64,000 bases of DNA, taken from positions 31,438,988 to 31,502,987 of the forward strand of contig OX465584.1 of NCBI GenBank assembly GCA_950022655.1. Direction: 5' to 3'. The notes under the pieces are model-generated. The model made no database searches. It was not told where the DNA came from and saw only the letters and a program-made list of their open reading frames with translations. The position numbers were made by a program, and so were the translations under genes. This document shows positions 23,800 to 36,200 of the stretch, one piece after another. Source of the stretch: Alentia gelatinosa (taxonomy: Eukaryota; Annelida; Polychaeta; Phyllodocida; Polynoidae). The first letter of the stretch is position 1; each line of letters begins with the position of its first letter.

Positions 23800-26025
23800 T
23801 CTACTACCTGACTCTACCAACATTGACGGAAGACTATATTGTCTAGAACATACTGACTACTGCCTATTCAACATATCCAAAATGTATCCGTGCGCAGCAA
23901 ACGACCTATATCTCCTGTCAGACATGGCTGAGTTTTTAGATGGGACTTTTTATCACTTGACTACGGTTCGCTTTAAACACAGAGGCTATTTTATCACAAC
24001 ACATTATTTATACATTGTCAACGGCAATTGACACTAAGTTCGATGTCGTTCAACGACGATTCTCACAAATGTTACCCTTCCGGGCTGAGTGTCATACGGG
24101 AAGATGCAACTTAATAGATAAAGAGAACAATGAAGCCTACAGAAAATCTACAGGGAATCAAATAGTAACTGATATACAGGAACGCAAACACTACTGCGAT
24201 GATTGTATGCGACGCACCTGAGAGACCTCAAGAGATTATTGGACGAGCCGAAAGAGAAACAACCAGCTAGTGAAGTACTTGTCGATCTACTTCACATTGT
24301 AATGCCGATTAATCAGCGCTTGGGTGCCACCACGCGCTGTAAGATAATCACCGACGGATATTTCCCGATTCCCAGAAGAGACCAATGACTCAATAGATCA
24401 TTAATCAAATATCAATTTAATGATCATAACCCGTACATCTATGCAATTTTATATTCACCGTTGCCATTGTTTCAGTTAAAATTCTAAACTTATATCAGTC
24501 ACCTATCATGACCTATAATCTAATTGGGTAAATCAATCACCCCATATCAAAAGTTCCTGGTGTAATAATCTACAGCGGAAAATAATCACTATATTTAACA
24601 GTACTGAAAGCTAGAAACATGTCAGAAGTGACTCAATTCTTTACCCACCAGATCAAAACCTGGTGAAGGCCCAACGGCCGAAATGATGGTAAATAAATTT
24701 TAATGTATTAAAACTAAGCTCTTCATTAAAACCCAATCAAAACGGGGTGAGCTCTTTTTATTGATCATACAATTTTCAAGCATTTGGAATTGTTTACATG
24801 CACTGCTGTAGCCGTGGTTATCAAGAAAGTGAACAATGGTTTGTGATGCACATGTTTCTGATGTGTGGTTTGCACCCGGTTATACATCCTGTTCATGTTA
24901 TTACTGACCAGTTGGTAATAATCATGATTTGTGGTGCATTTCTGTAATACATGGAATCCAGACCATTCTAAGATGTCAAAAGTGGAAAATGCCAGACCTT
25001 TTACACATGTATTATCATGTTAGAGTAAAATGACATTTTTATACATATATAAGCTAATTTAGATTCAGAACAAATTCAGGGTCATGTGTTTTGTTCTAAC
25101 AAATAGTGGGGTGATGGGAAAACTATTTCTTATACAAACAGAAGGGGGGCCCTACAGGTCATCCTATTTCACCAGTATCCAGTCAGTTATAAAAGATAAT
25201 TCACCTTTCTGACAATAGATTAGTTAATGACGGTCACGCAAATGTACATAGAATCCGTATTACAAGAAACGAGAGTTATGGGTTACAGTCAGAGGACAGA
25301 CAGATCATCGCTTGGGGAAAAAAGACAGCACAAGATCTATCCATCTAATATTATCATAGATAAGGTTTTGCAATTCTAGCATACATAGGAATTCAATATA
25401 TGTATTGATGTTGCCAAGGCATTTATAAGAAGTTCTGTTACGGTCTTTTAAATGAGCCCAAGTGGGACAAATATCGTGTATTTCTGATAGTATGATGTTA
25501 TTGTAGATAGTTGGATTATCGTCACATGTAAATCGAAATGTAACAATACAGTTACAAGGAAAATACAGGTCTAACTCTACATCTAAGCATTGAATTATTG
25601 ATCAATTTCAGATATGACTAACATATTTACCTGGGACAATCAATTTAATTGAATGTGAATATTACATTATCCGTGGTATGAAAGGCACACAAGCTAGAGT
25701 AAAATCTTGAATATTGATCAATTTGATTAGAAGATGGTTTGAAAAAAAGAAGAAATTTATAAATAGATTATATTTTTGAAATGTTGATTTTATTTAACTT
25801 TGTCGTCGCACCTTTCATATCTTCACTTTAACTAATTCATAACCGAATTCGATGTACTCGATGTAGTATGAAATGTACATTCTGCGCTCCATACCAAGTC
25901 AGAATAGAAATAGATTGCCTTTTCGCGCATGCGCTCATCTCGACCTGACCAAGCTGGTATTTTCGAGCATTCAAATTTAAAGAGGCACAGATGGTTTCCT
26001 GCCTTTTCGCCCCATGCCTTATCAC
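23800..26025. other. Intergenic, no gene seen
   Basis: AT-rich. Small frames at 24015-24388 have no recognisable motif. Confidence 0.5.
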
Positions 26026-26055
26026 GCCCTCAGTATAGGGTGGCGTTCCCTGTTG

Positions 26056-26292
26056 TCAGTTTTTCACAGTAGAGGTCGCGCCAGCGGGTTGCCGGAAGAG
26101 CGTCTGCCAGTCACTGAAACGCGCCGCGCCCAGCCTAATTTCCGGTCTTTCCTGAGCTGCCAGTAGCTCTCGCCAGGCGCGCTGCATACATGCATATGGT
26201 AGGACACGAGGGGGCAGTTCCTTTGCTTTCGGGATGGGCATGCCTATGGGAGCTGTCCCGCACGCCCGCTGGTTTTGTGTCATTGACGCCAT
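26056..26292 (-). other. GC-rich island with a 78-codon open frame
   Basis: About 250 bp of GC-rich DNA in AT-rich surroundings. The minus frame includes QRAWRELLAAQERPEIRLG and ARFSDWQTLFRQPAG, which look protein-like, but I cannot name a family. No splice sites were fixed. It could be a decayed exon or part of an element. Confidence 0.2.
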
Positions 26293-26865
26293 ACTTCAAT
26301 TTGTTTCACCGTTTCATGGGCCTTGCGGCCAATTATGGTGATTTCTTTTTTATGTTCGTTGCTCCATACACTGGAAAGAGGGCTGAATTCTGATATATCC
26401 GCAGATTATGACAAACACTCGGAAATATTGTAAAGATGGGATAACACCAGACACTACCTTATACCTTAAAATTTATACGAGAATTATTTATTATAAAGAG
26501 TTTTATCGATAACCTGTACCTAATTTTCTTAACATTATCGAAGTGGGGGAAAATCTATTGCAGGCATTTATTGATATACTGACTGTGATGAATGCAATTG
26601 AAATTGCACCTATTTATCAATACCATATACGGGAGAAACGTGGATGCATAGCATATGTTACATATGATGCCAATGTTCCTGGCTGTTACACCACTGGTAA
26701 AACCTGATGTTCATATACTATCTCAGTCACGGACCATATGACCAGATGTCCGTGCTCGGCTTTACCATGATTCCCGATGTTCTACACCCAACTAACGAGA
26801 TAAAATGACATGAAACATATATAACTGTACGTCTGCATGCAAATATGCATGACGTATTGATGTAA

Positions 26866-27711
26866 AGGCCCAGTCCCACTGGTGCGATGCGATTGTCGCA
26901 AGCCAATAAAAAGTCATAAGCGGCCGGCGAGGGTCATAAAAACGGCGGCGCCCGTCGCATCGCACCAATCGCTCCTCTGGGGCCAGGGATGCGCGCGTGT
27001 GCTATTGTATGCGATGCGACGGATCCATCGCATCGCACATCATGAAATGTTCATGATGTGCGATGGATTCGTCGTACAGGCCTCCTATTGTATTCAAATA
27101 TAACTATACCTGTATCTATATGTACGGCTTCTGTAGTTATTTAGATATTGATAGGTTATGAACCTCGTATCGGTTCCATATGATACATAATAATATTCTC
27201 ATACAAGGATGTCAGTTGGGTAAATAAAATTAAGCGGAAATGATAAGCATATGTGGGAGAGGCTCAAATAATATTGTCTTCGTTTTACACAAGGAAAAAG
27301 GATTATTTAAAAGAAAATATGAAATCATTGTCCACTCTTGAATTCTTTTTCCATAGGTGCTGCCACCAACACTGGGACGAATTCATCGCACCAGTGGGGC
27401 ATACCCTCGGTTTTACATGAGTGTGATGAAATCATCGCCATATGGGTCATAAACTCCGCCTAAAGCGCCAAATCCACTAAGGCGATTTTCCATGCGAATT
27501 TGGGTTCGCAGACGTTCGCAGACGTTTGCATGGACATGCGAATGCCTTGCGACAATATTTAATATATTGAATATCATCGCCTGTGATTCGCACAGTCGCA
27601 TGGATCGCAGATGCATTCGCACAGTCGCCTTAGTGGATCTGGTGCTTAAGGGGCATTTATGGGGCCATAAAATACATGCGACGATCGCTTCGCACCAATG
27701 GGACCGGGCCT
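26866..27711. mobile_element. TIR element with TAA target duplication, 846 bp
   Basis: Left end AGGCCCAGTCCCACTGGTGC, right end GCACCAATGGGACCGGGCCT, flanked by TAA at 26863-26865 and 27712-27714. Further GCGATGCGAC / GTCGCATCGC blocks occur inside, including a hairpin around 27020-27070. No transposase frame is seen, so it is non-autonomous. TAA and the ends suggest PIF/Harbinger or a similar group. Confidence 0.72.
27464..27646. mobile_element. Nested TIR element with TAA target duplication, 183 bp
   Basis: Ends AGCGCCAAATCCACTAAGGC and GCCTTAGTGGATCTGGTGCT, flanked by TAA on both sides (27461-27463 and 27647-27649). It sits inside the 846-bp element, so it is younger. Confidence 0.78.
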
Positions 27712-27719
27712 TAAAAGGT

Positions 27720-30300
27720 ATTTGGGGATTCTCGCGAGGGAGAGAGGTTGTGCTGTTCTGTTGCCAATGCAAATCAGCGCGAGACCAGCGAAAGTTCAGG
27801 ATCGATCACACGTTGCTCATGCTGGGTGTTACCTGTCCCATATTTCATTGGGGGGCAGGATACCAGTCTAATCCTCTTCTGCCATACTGTTTACAATGCA
27901 TGCCCACACTCTTCTGACACGCTGGCTATAGGTATCTTCACCTGCCGCTGACACTACTTCAATGCATTCTCGCCCTTTGCTAACATAATAGTTTACTGGA
28001 TTCTCAAATGGAAAGTATAAATAGACTCAATGTGTCTATATGGCCTTGGCATAAAATCCCAGCAGCCCAATTCTCCCTGAAGCTAGTAAAATCATACTTG
28101 TCCTGTCGGTGAACATAAAGCATTCTCCCCCCCCCCCCCCTCACCCGCCTGATTGTTTTCGGTATATCCCTTACCCTACCTCTCTTTCACCGCCACACCA
28201 AATCAATGCCGCTGCCTAAATGAACATTCAACACTGGAGCGCACACACACTAACGCAATTAGGGCGCTCGACCTGTTAACACCACGCTTCCACTTTTTAT
28301 GTCCTTCTCAGCGTACCGTAAATATATAGACATTGCATTCTACCAAAACTAGGTATTTTTGTGGGCGTGGATCGGAGCCCAAATTGCTTTGAGTTTCTGT
28401 TTCTGGTCAACCCGAAATTGGTATAGTTCCAAATATTTAGCACCGAGCAAATTTAGGCCACCTAGCATAAATGAAATTTTCCCCGGTAGCTTCTATGAAA
28501 ATGACGATTTTGTACGTGTAATACACTATTTTGATATTTAAATTGACGGAATCTAAATCCTATCGTTTTAAGAATGATAACTATAGTACGCTGTATTATC
28601 GAATCATTGAAATTCTAAACAACTAGGCCTCCAGACATGAGCAAAAAGACATAGGTTTGATATTCTACCAACAAAAGCGGCACTAGCATTGCATACGGAG
28701 CTACTACCAAATGTACCTGTGTCACTGGCGTTAATGCATAATCAACAGTTAAAAAATGCATGAATTATGCATCCAAATGTGCGCTTGTTGTTCTGAATTC
28801 TTGCTGACGCATAAATAGCTGATTCAAATGTATACTTTGTGCCTCGAAATGTTCATTTTGTGCATCAGAATGAAGAATATGATACGGGAATAGATGCATT
28901 CTATTACTTAGATCAAGGGGAATTGCCACATTATATTTTGGCATGGTTAAAAAAAGGCGAAGAGAGGCATCTCACGTTGGGAAAACAAAAATGCGGTGGT
29001 CGTGCCGTTTGATTCAAATATGATGTACTATATCATATACCAACAGGGTATGAAGGTTAAGAACCCAATTCATTATCATTCAAACGGACACACTGGCAGA
29101 AAAAATCCGAGACTCAAAACTCGACCTGATCTCATCGCCAACAAGGCAACCGTAATACATGTACATGCACAAGCAATGTGCTGATTTGTATCCAGACTGA
29201 CATGATTATCAGATTTCATTCGCCTACATAAATGGTATTTACTTTCTCCTAAGACTACATTCGTGTATGGGCAAGCATGTGCTTGTATGCTCATATAGTC
29301 AACGAGTAACCAGTAATAATTAATCCTATGGGCGATCGCTGAAATTGTTAGGTTACTAATACGGAATACTTCACGTTCACAATATTGTCCCAGTTAATTG
29401 GACTTTGATATGATTAGTTTTGAAAATCATTTTTATTGTTACATTATTACTAGCTTAAATCAGAGGTTTTAGTATAATCCGCATTGAACTGGCCGTGCAA
29501 TCACATTTACAGCAGGGCGTTTAAATGTCCAATTAACACAAGCACTACCGCAGAATCTGGGATTTAGGTACCTGTGCCTAGTCCGTTCACGCACCGCACC
29601 ACCCTCGGGTTACGGTACGTGAAGGTCTAACAGAGTATGAGTTTGACTGGCCTGCCACCTTTGGTGAGAGGAATTTTGTGGTTGGCTGTACTATTTATAG
29701 TATCAGTTTGACAAGGGGGAATACCGACAGGCGCTTAGTCTGCTTACGGTCTGTAAGGGTCTGACAGAGAACAGCTCTAATTTGCCAGTTCCTTCTAAAG
29801 GCACTGATTGGAGAAAGGAATTTCTAATTTTAGTGGAAACCCAAGCCTGAGAATACCATGATTCTGGCACTATTCTGGGAATCATTATAACTCTCCAAGC
29901 TGATTTTTTTGGTCCATGCCCAGTAAAAGCTACTCTAGGACCTCTGCTTGAAGAGTAACATACTGGTTACTGGCAAATCAAACAGGGCAGCTTAATACCA
30001 GCGGAGGTAGGAATCTCTACCTTAAAATGGCAGCGCATAACATTATGAGTTTGAGCCTGTGTGCCCTGGCCCTGGCGACAATAGACTGTACTAGAGTCTA
30101 ACCTGTGCCTTGACCGTGGTTTACCCTGTGGCGTAACCTGTTTTACAGAAGTGACCGCCGCTACCAGTACGTCACAGCAGTCCCTAATCAGTTCGTTTAG
30201 CGACAAACCCGAGTACCCACAGCTCCTTCCTGGAAATTCCACTGGACACATAGCCACAATGCCGGGAAGTTTATAGAACGTGTTCCCGGGTGCGCGGATA
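27720..30300. other. Upstream region of the large gene, no gene seen
   Basis: Holds a C homopolymer near 28128. The promoter of the large gene should lie near its right end; no clear core promoter motif is visible. Confidence 0.45.
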
Positions 30301-30362
30301 ATTTCGATTGGATTGATTTTTACCTGGGATTGTGTTTGTGACAGTTCAGCTACTCAAAGCTC

Positions 30363-30392
30363 ATGACCGGGAAGGACGTGGTGAACTTTTAG
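30363..30392 (+). promoter_or_regulatory. Possible upstream ORF in the 5' leader of the large gene
   Basis: A nine-codon ATG...TAG reading frame lies 66 nt before the main ATG. If transcription starts upstream of it, it could reduce translation of the main frame. The transcription start is not visible in the sequence. Confidence 0.25.
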
Positions 30393-30458
30393 TTCGGATC
30401 CTATTTGCCTACGTTGCCTGGCTTGCCTTGTTGAGGTACCAAACAGAAGCCGTGGATC

Positions 30459-33276
30459 ATGGCGGCAGCAGTGCACCGTCTTTGGATCTCTGTGATATAC
30501 TTTTGTTTTATGCCACATCTTTTGTACGCCCAATGGCAGGCTCACACCTACTGGAATAGCAGATACAGTACAGAAACGGGATGGGTCACCTATGAACTAG
30601 GTAGGTGTTGCTGGTGACAAGTTTACACATGGACGGAGTGGGCCTCAAGCCTCTCGAGCCTTTGTTTGTACTGTCGGTCAGTTTACCCGGCTTGTAATAG
30701 CACCCAAGGCAATACACATATACTGGTTGTTAATACTTTATGGGTAGAAACACTTGAATTTACGAGGGTTTCACGCACAACTTTACTGGAATATTGACCT
30801 TTATCGAGATATACAATATCATAAATCTCTGGACAGCGGTTCTAATATTCGGGAGGTTTGGTGGAAATAAGGCGTAAATATCTATATGTGTGTGTTTTCT
30901 GCGATCACTTCAAAGTATGAAAGGAAGCTATTCACGATATCCGTATTTTATATGTTTTGAAGAGCACATGATTTAAATCCGTGATTTCAAGTATTCCTAG
31001 ACTATCACAGATATTTGTGTAAGATATCCTGTGTAAAAGTACATATATTCGGAGTACTACAAACTTGCCCGTGGTATTATCAATAATGCCTATGCACTTT
31101 AATAACTCATAGCCTGGTATTCTACGTTTCACCATGTTACAGCGATCAAAGACGAGTTTAAAATATTTAGCTCAGTAATGTACTTCATGCTCAAACTCCA
31201 TTGTCTCTAGATGAAACCACTTCCTGATTCAATGGAGGAGGTTCACATGCCTAGTGTTTTTAACATAACGATGTTTGCATGTAATTGATAGGTTTGAAAA
31301 ACCAATGTATGAAGGTCTCCATTAGGGCGGAGGGGATATATCTTATACAAATTGTGTCTGTTGAAAATGTTGTAGAAAAGAATGCTTCTTGTTACTTCCC
31401 TGTCATATTCCTCGCTATATCATATTGGCCTGGTGCCAAAATAAACATGTTCGCGTGTTTAATTGTTTATATCTGTGATCTCTTTCGAAGTCCTCTGCTA
31501 TAAATAATCAACAGGTGGAACAATAAAGGTCCTACACATACCTGTTTCTTTAAACTGGACGGATCTTTTAACCCTTAGTACGAGAGATTACACAACTGGA
31601 CCTGTGGGGATGATAGAGGAATTATAGGATAAATATGTAAATGTATGGCACAGATCATGTGATAATAGACTGCTGTTCAGGTGTAGTAATTTTGGAAGTT
31701 TCCTCTAATGACACCTTTAGTTTTTATATTGGGGAATGGTGGAATGTCTGCCTTAGACTGAGTCAATTGATAAATGGGCAATGTCGTACGATGATGGGCG
31801 AATATGTAAGTCCATGGTAAGAAGTTGAGCAATTTAATGGAAATGTTCAAACATTTGAAATTTTGCAATAAGAAAGCACCCTTCTTCTACTCTCTTTATA
31901 TCGCCAGTTTCGCCCTTTCAGTTAAAACAAAGATATAAGGTTCTGCATTTTAATAATAAAATTCTAGATTTTGTAGCATTAATGACGAGGATGGGAAACG
32001 TTGGAAACCTGAGTAGCATGGTATCGCCCGTTTATCTAAACATGTAAAGTATTACAGGCACATATCTACCCTGATTCACCGCAAATCCTCTAGGGGATTC
32101 GCTGTAGTTCCAATGCAACCCGTGAGATGCCGAACGCCACCAGTCAGGGCCAACATCCATACTATTCTATGCATTGACAATCAGAGCAAAACCACAGGGG
32201 AACGCCACAGTCCCGTGCCGGGGCTAGTGGCAGCCCACATCAAGCCCACCAAACATACCCAACCTTGGCATGCCTGCTCAGCAAGCATGCCCAACACACC
32301 CACCCAAAATGTGCAAAAAATCCACCCAGGATGCCCACTTGTAGCATGTCTACCCAGCATGCCTGCCTGCTGTACACTCACCTGTAGCATGGCCAGTCAG
32401 CATGCATGCCTGCAGCACACCCACCCATGGGACACCCCTCCAACCTGACTCCTTTACTCGCTCACCATCAGCATGCCCACCCAGGATGCCCGCCCTCAGC
32501 ACACCCATTCAGCTTGCCCACCCAGCATGCTCACAGAGCACGCCCACACAGCACACCCACCCAACATGCTGGCTCAGCATGCCTGTTCAGCATGCTCTCA
32601 GCATGCCCACCCTCTGCACACCCACACAGCATGCCCACACAGCACAGTCACTTATGCTGAGGCAGGCATATTGGTCAGGCATGACAAGGCAGTCATGTCA
32701 GTTGATAATGCAGGGCATGCATTTTAATAAGGGATATGAATTCCAAAGGCAGGCCGCATGATGATAATTAGCATGCTGCATGTGGTATATGGTGAGGGCA
32801 GGTAGACTGCTGATGGAGGGAAGGCATGCTGAGTACCGATATGGTGAGGGTTGGCAGGCATGCTGAAAACTAAGAATGTATCTGATGCATCATAGAAAGA
32901 ATAATATCGGGGACATTAAAACCTTATTAAGTGCGCCCTAGACAGAAAAAAAGGTTATCTCAGGAAAGATAAGAATTTGTATTTTTATCTTGCAGGTATG
33001 TTCCCTTAGGGGTTTCTCACACTCTCATTCTTTCCCATACAAATAATTGAAATAACTGTTCTTACTGTTCCTGAAAATACTAATATATTGGTCAATATAC
33101 TTAAATACTATTTCATCTCTCCACGCAGATGATACCCGCAATGGAATGTGGTCTGACGACAGCTCAATACGCAGTAACTATGGCTCCTCCTCTGGTGACT
33201 ATTCCGGCACTTCCTGTTCCGGCTGTACCTGTGACGAGACTGATCACGTGATCAAGGACTGCACCGGCTCCACCAT
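30459..33276 (+). CDS. Exons 1-2: signal peptide and LRRNT cap
   Basis: The ATG at 30459 sits in gatcATGg. It opens MAAAVHRLWISVIYFCFMP, followed by HLLYA, a hydrophobic signal peptide with likely cleavage before QWQAH (residue 25). Exon 1 ends in phase 1 at 30600. Exon 2 (33129-33276) accepts phase 1, and the joined codon is Asp in YELDDTRNG. A Ser/Gly-rich stretch (residues about 60-78) leads to CSGCTCDETDHVIKDC, the C-x2-C-x-C-x8-C pattern of an LRR N-terminal cap. The 2.5-kb intron holds a CATGC-rich minisatellite. The start is chosen because it gives a signal peptide and the only frame that joins exon 2. Confidence 0.8.
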
Positions 33277-36200
33277 GTAGGTCGATAACGCTCAGTGAGC
33301 TAACGCGGGGTCAATCACCCTCGATATAGTTTATTCCAAAATATGGCTGCCTCATATAAGGAGCTTTAAATTGTTTATTGACAAATCATGCCTTCTCCAC
33401 TTTGCGGTTTTGTAGCCTATAACAATGGTGGCGTGGTGTGAATAGCAGAGAAACAGTGAATACAAGCGTCAATGAAATTGAAAGAAGGGAGGAGAAAAGA
33501 TGGCTGATAGAAATATGATACTGGATAAAAAGACGACAGGCAACTTTTATGCACACCATTACCTATCAGATAAGAGCTAATGAATATGTTTCCCATTCCC
33601 AATCGATGCTCTCATTAGTTACCTACCTAGAACAGATATTTCGAAAATGATGACTTCACGTAAGGTGGGGAGATATTGATGTTTCTGTTCTGAACTGTAT
33701 CTTGATTATATCTTGCAGAAGCATAAAAAGCAAGGATGTCCACAACATAACGGGAGCTAGTTTTACCAACGTCGGTGTAACTTCCATGTAAGTATCCCAC
33801 CACTACCGATATTGTCTGGATCTCTTGTACACAATTTCCAGAGTGAAACTAGATAAGTTTCGAGGTTGATAATTGCATCTGACATGTATTTCAAAGGTAC
33901 ATAAAGGATATTAGTGTTAATTTCATAGTTTCAATTAAAGGAAAATCAATTGACATATCACAATGCTAGCATAAATAGGTGATTTATAGTTTGTAATAGA
34001 ATACAATTTGCCATGGAAGCTACGTTTCATTCATATTACCAATTCTAGTTGCAAACCTTTATCACATTTCATTGTATATACATATCAGTGCTCTAGGCAG
34101 TTTATATAGAAAGAAAACATATGTCAGAAACATCTAATGGAGTCTTCCTTTCCTAATGCTGAGCTCTACAATATTTAATTTCCTTTTGTTGTAATCAAAC
34201 GCTCCAGTGTATGTTACTATGTGCAATTGTTACGAATATGTTGACCTTTTCCTTCCAGCACAATTCTGAGCTGTTCATCCTTTGAATTTATCGCATGGGA
34301 CGCTTTTGAGAACCTCACCAGTTTACAAACATTGTAAGTGAACGAATTCGTCATAAGGGCTGCATCTACCATCGATAGTAATTACCTCAATGATAACTAG
34401 ATTTTAAAATAGTATATTCTAGTGAGAGTATGCATCGCCATCTATTATAGACTAGATAAGGTATTACCTCAACATATTTGGGAAACATGATCAGTACCAA
34501 GATGCACCACAGATGAAGTGATGCCATGAAACTTTTCATTTGCCCATGGGACACCATCATTAACTTGATGAACAATTTAGATTGTCTATTGAGTAGCAAC
34601 AAGACCAGTGCATGATAATGCCGTTAGTATAACAGTCTTGGTAACGAAGTTTTAAAGGTAAGGCCTGGCGTCCACCTACTACGATAGAAATTTAGACCTA
34701 CCGATATGGCACCGATGTAAAAAGCAAATATCGGAGACATATCGGGAAGGTGCAAAATCGTAGACAGATGTCTAGACATAACAATCCACCATGCATCGTA
34801 ATGGGGTTATTTTCGGTGTCTAATCGCAGAAACGTGGTCAACTGCCCCAATACTAGGTGCCCTTCCGACATGATTTTGATTTTTTATCGAGAGGTGCATC
34901 GTAGACCATATCGGAGCCATATTGTAGTAGGTGGACGCCGGGCCTTACTTTCAATGTACCAATTTAAATTGTATTATGGTAAACGTTTTACAGAATTGTA
35001 ACATCTATACAGTCAGTTAATACATCAATTGAATGGAGGGGTGATAAATAGGATTGTATTCACTAGACTCGAATTTTAATTCATGTAGGTATCACAAGGT
35101 AGCCACTGTATCACTTTTGCCCGCATGCAGTGTATCCCACTTCCGGTATCTGATGTGTCGCACTCTGCTTTGTCCTCCCAATAGCAACTGTGTGCAGACT
35201 GAGTTGAAGTGGGAGCTACCCCACCTAGTTTTAGGTTGAATAATATATATTTCAACTATAACTTGCTATATTTGTGTCTTTTTCGATGTATTTTTTTTTA
35301 TCAAATAATTTCAATTTCTATCAGAACTATCCAGGCGACGAATCTAGCTAATATCCCGGACCTTTCCAAAACAGTTCTGACCACACTGTGAGTATACACA
35401 TCATTGATATGTTTGTATGTATGGCGTGTTTTATAAATAATTATAGCTGATACAACATCAAAATGACAGATCCAGAAGAATAAAGATACATGGTGTCAGT
35501 GGTAATACACCTCTAATGCATACCAATCATGATTATACGAATAGGATGTTATAGACAAATATATAAAATAAGCTTGACAAACATAATTGCATACCAATAA
35601 AGACCACAAGATTAAAAATATATGAAATATAGATTGATATGAATATGGGGGTTTCATTTCAGACGGTGTTATTTAAAAAGATACTGTGAAATAGGATTTA
35701 TATTTAACACTAGTCATGTCATGTCTGTAACGTGTAATGTCTTATCGTGCCATCTACTCAGTATTCTTTATGAAATATCATCTGGAATACAGCAATACAT
35801 ATTACTATCTTCACTCCCAACGTTATATTACATCTAATCAGACATGATATGCCATCAACGGAATCGGACTCGCACAGCAATTTGTTGATTTTTTTTCAAA
35901 TCGCTTTAGTTAATTGTGTATCTATCGTAAAACGGAAATATATGATGTCCAAAATCACAAAGGAACAAATAGGACCAACCTAATATCGTATCGTTATTTT
36001 GTAGAAATTTGTTTGAGAATAAGATCAAATTCCATACTTCTTACAACGCGGGCATGAGACTTCCATCCACACTGACCAGAGTGTAAGTAATATTCTCGTA
36101 TATTAATCATAGGATTTGCAAATACTAAATATTCTAGTTTGCACAGCTGATTAATTGTGAAATAGAATACAGTGTAAGTAAAACAATAATCAAGTCAAAT

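Noticed and set aside
30332..30559. 75-codon frame starting with GTG upstream of exon 1
   Set aside because: No ATG start, and it is out of frame with the signal peptide that joins exon 2.
32113..32761. Overlapping long frames rich in His, Pro and Ala
   Set aside because: They come from the CATGC minisatellite and exist in all three frames, so they reflect repeat composition.
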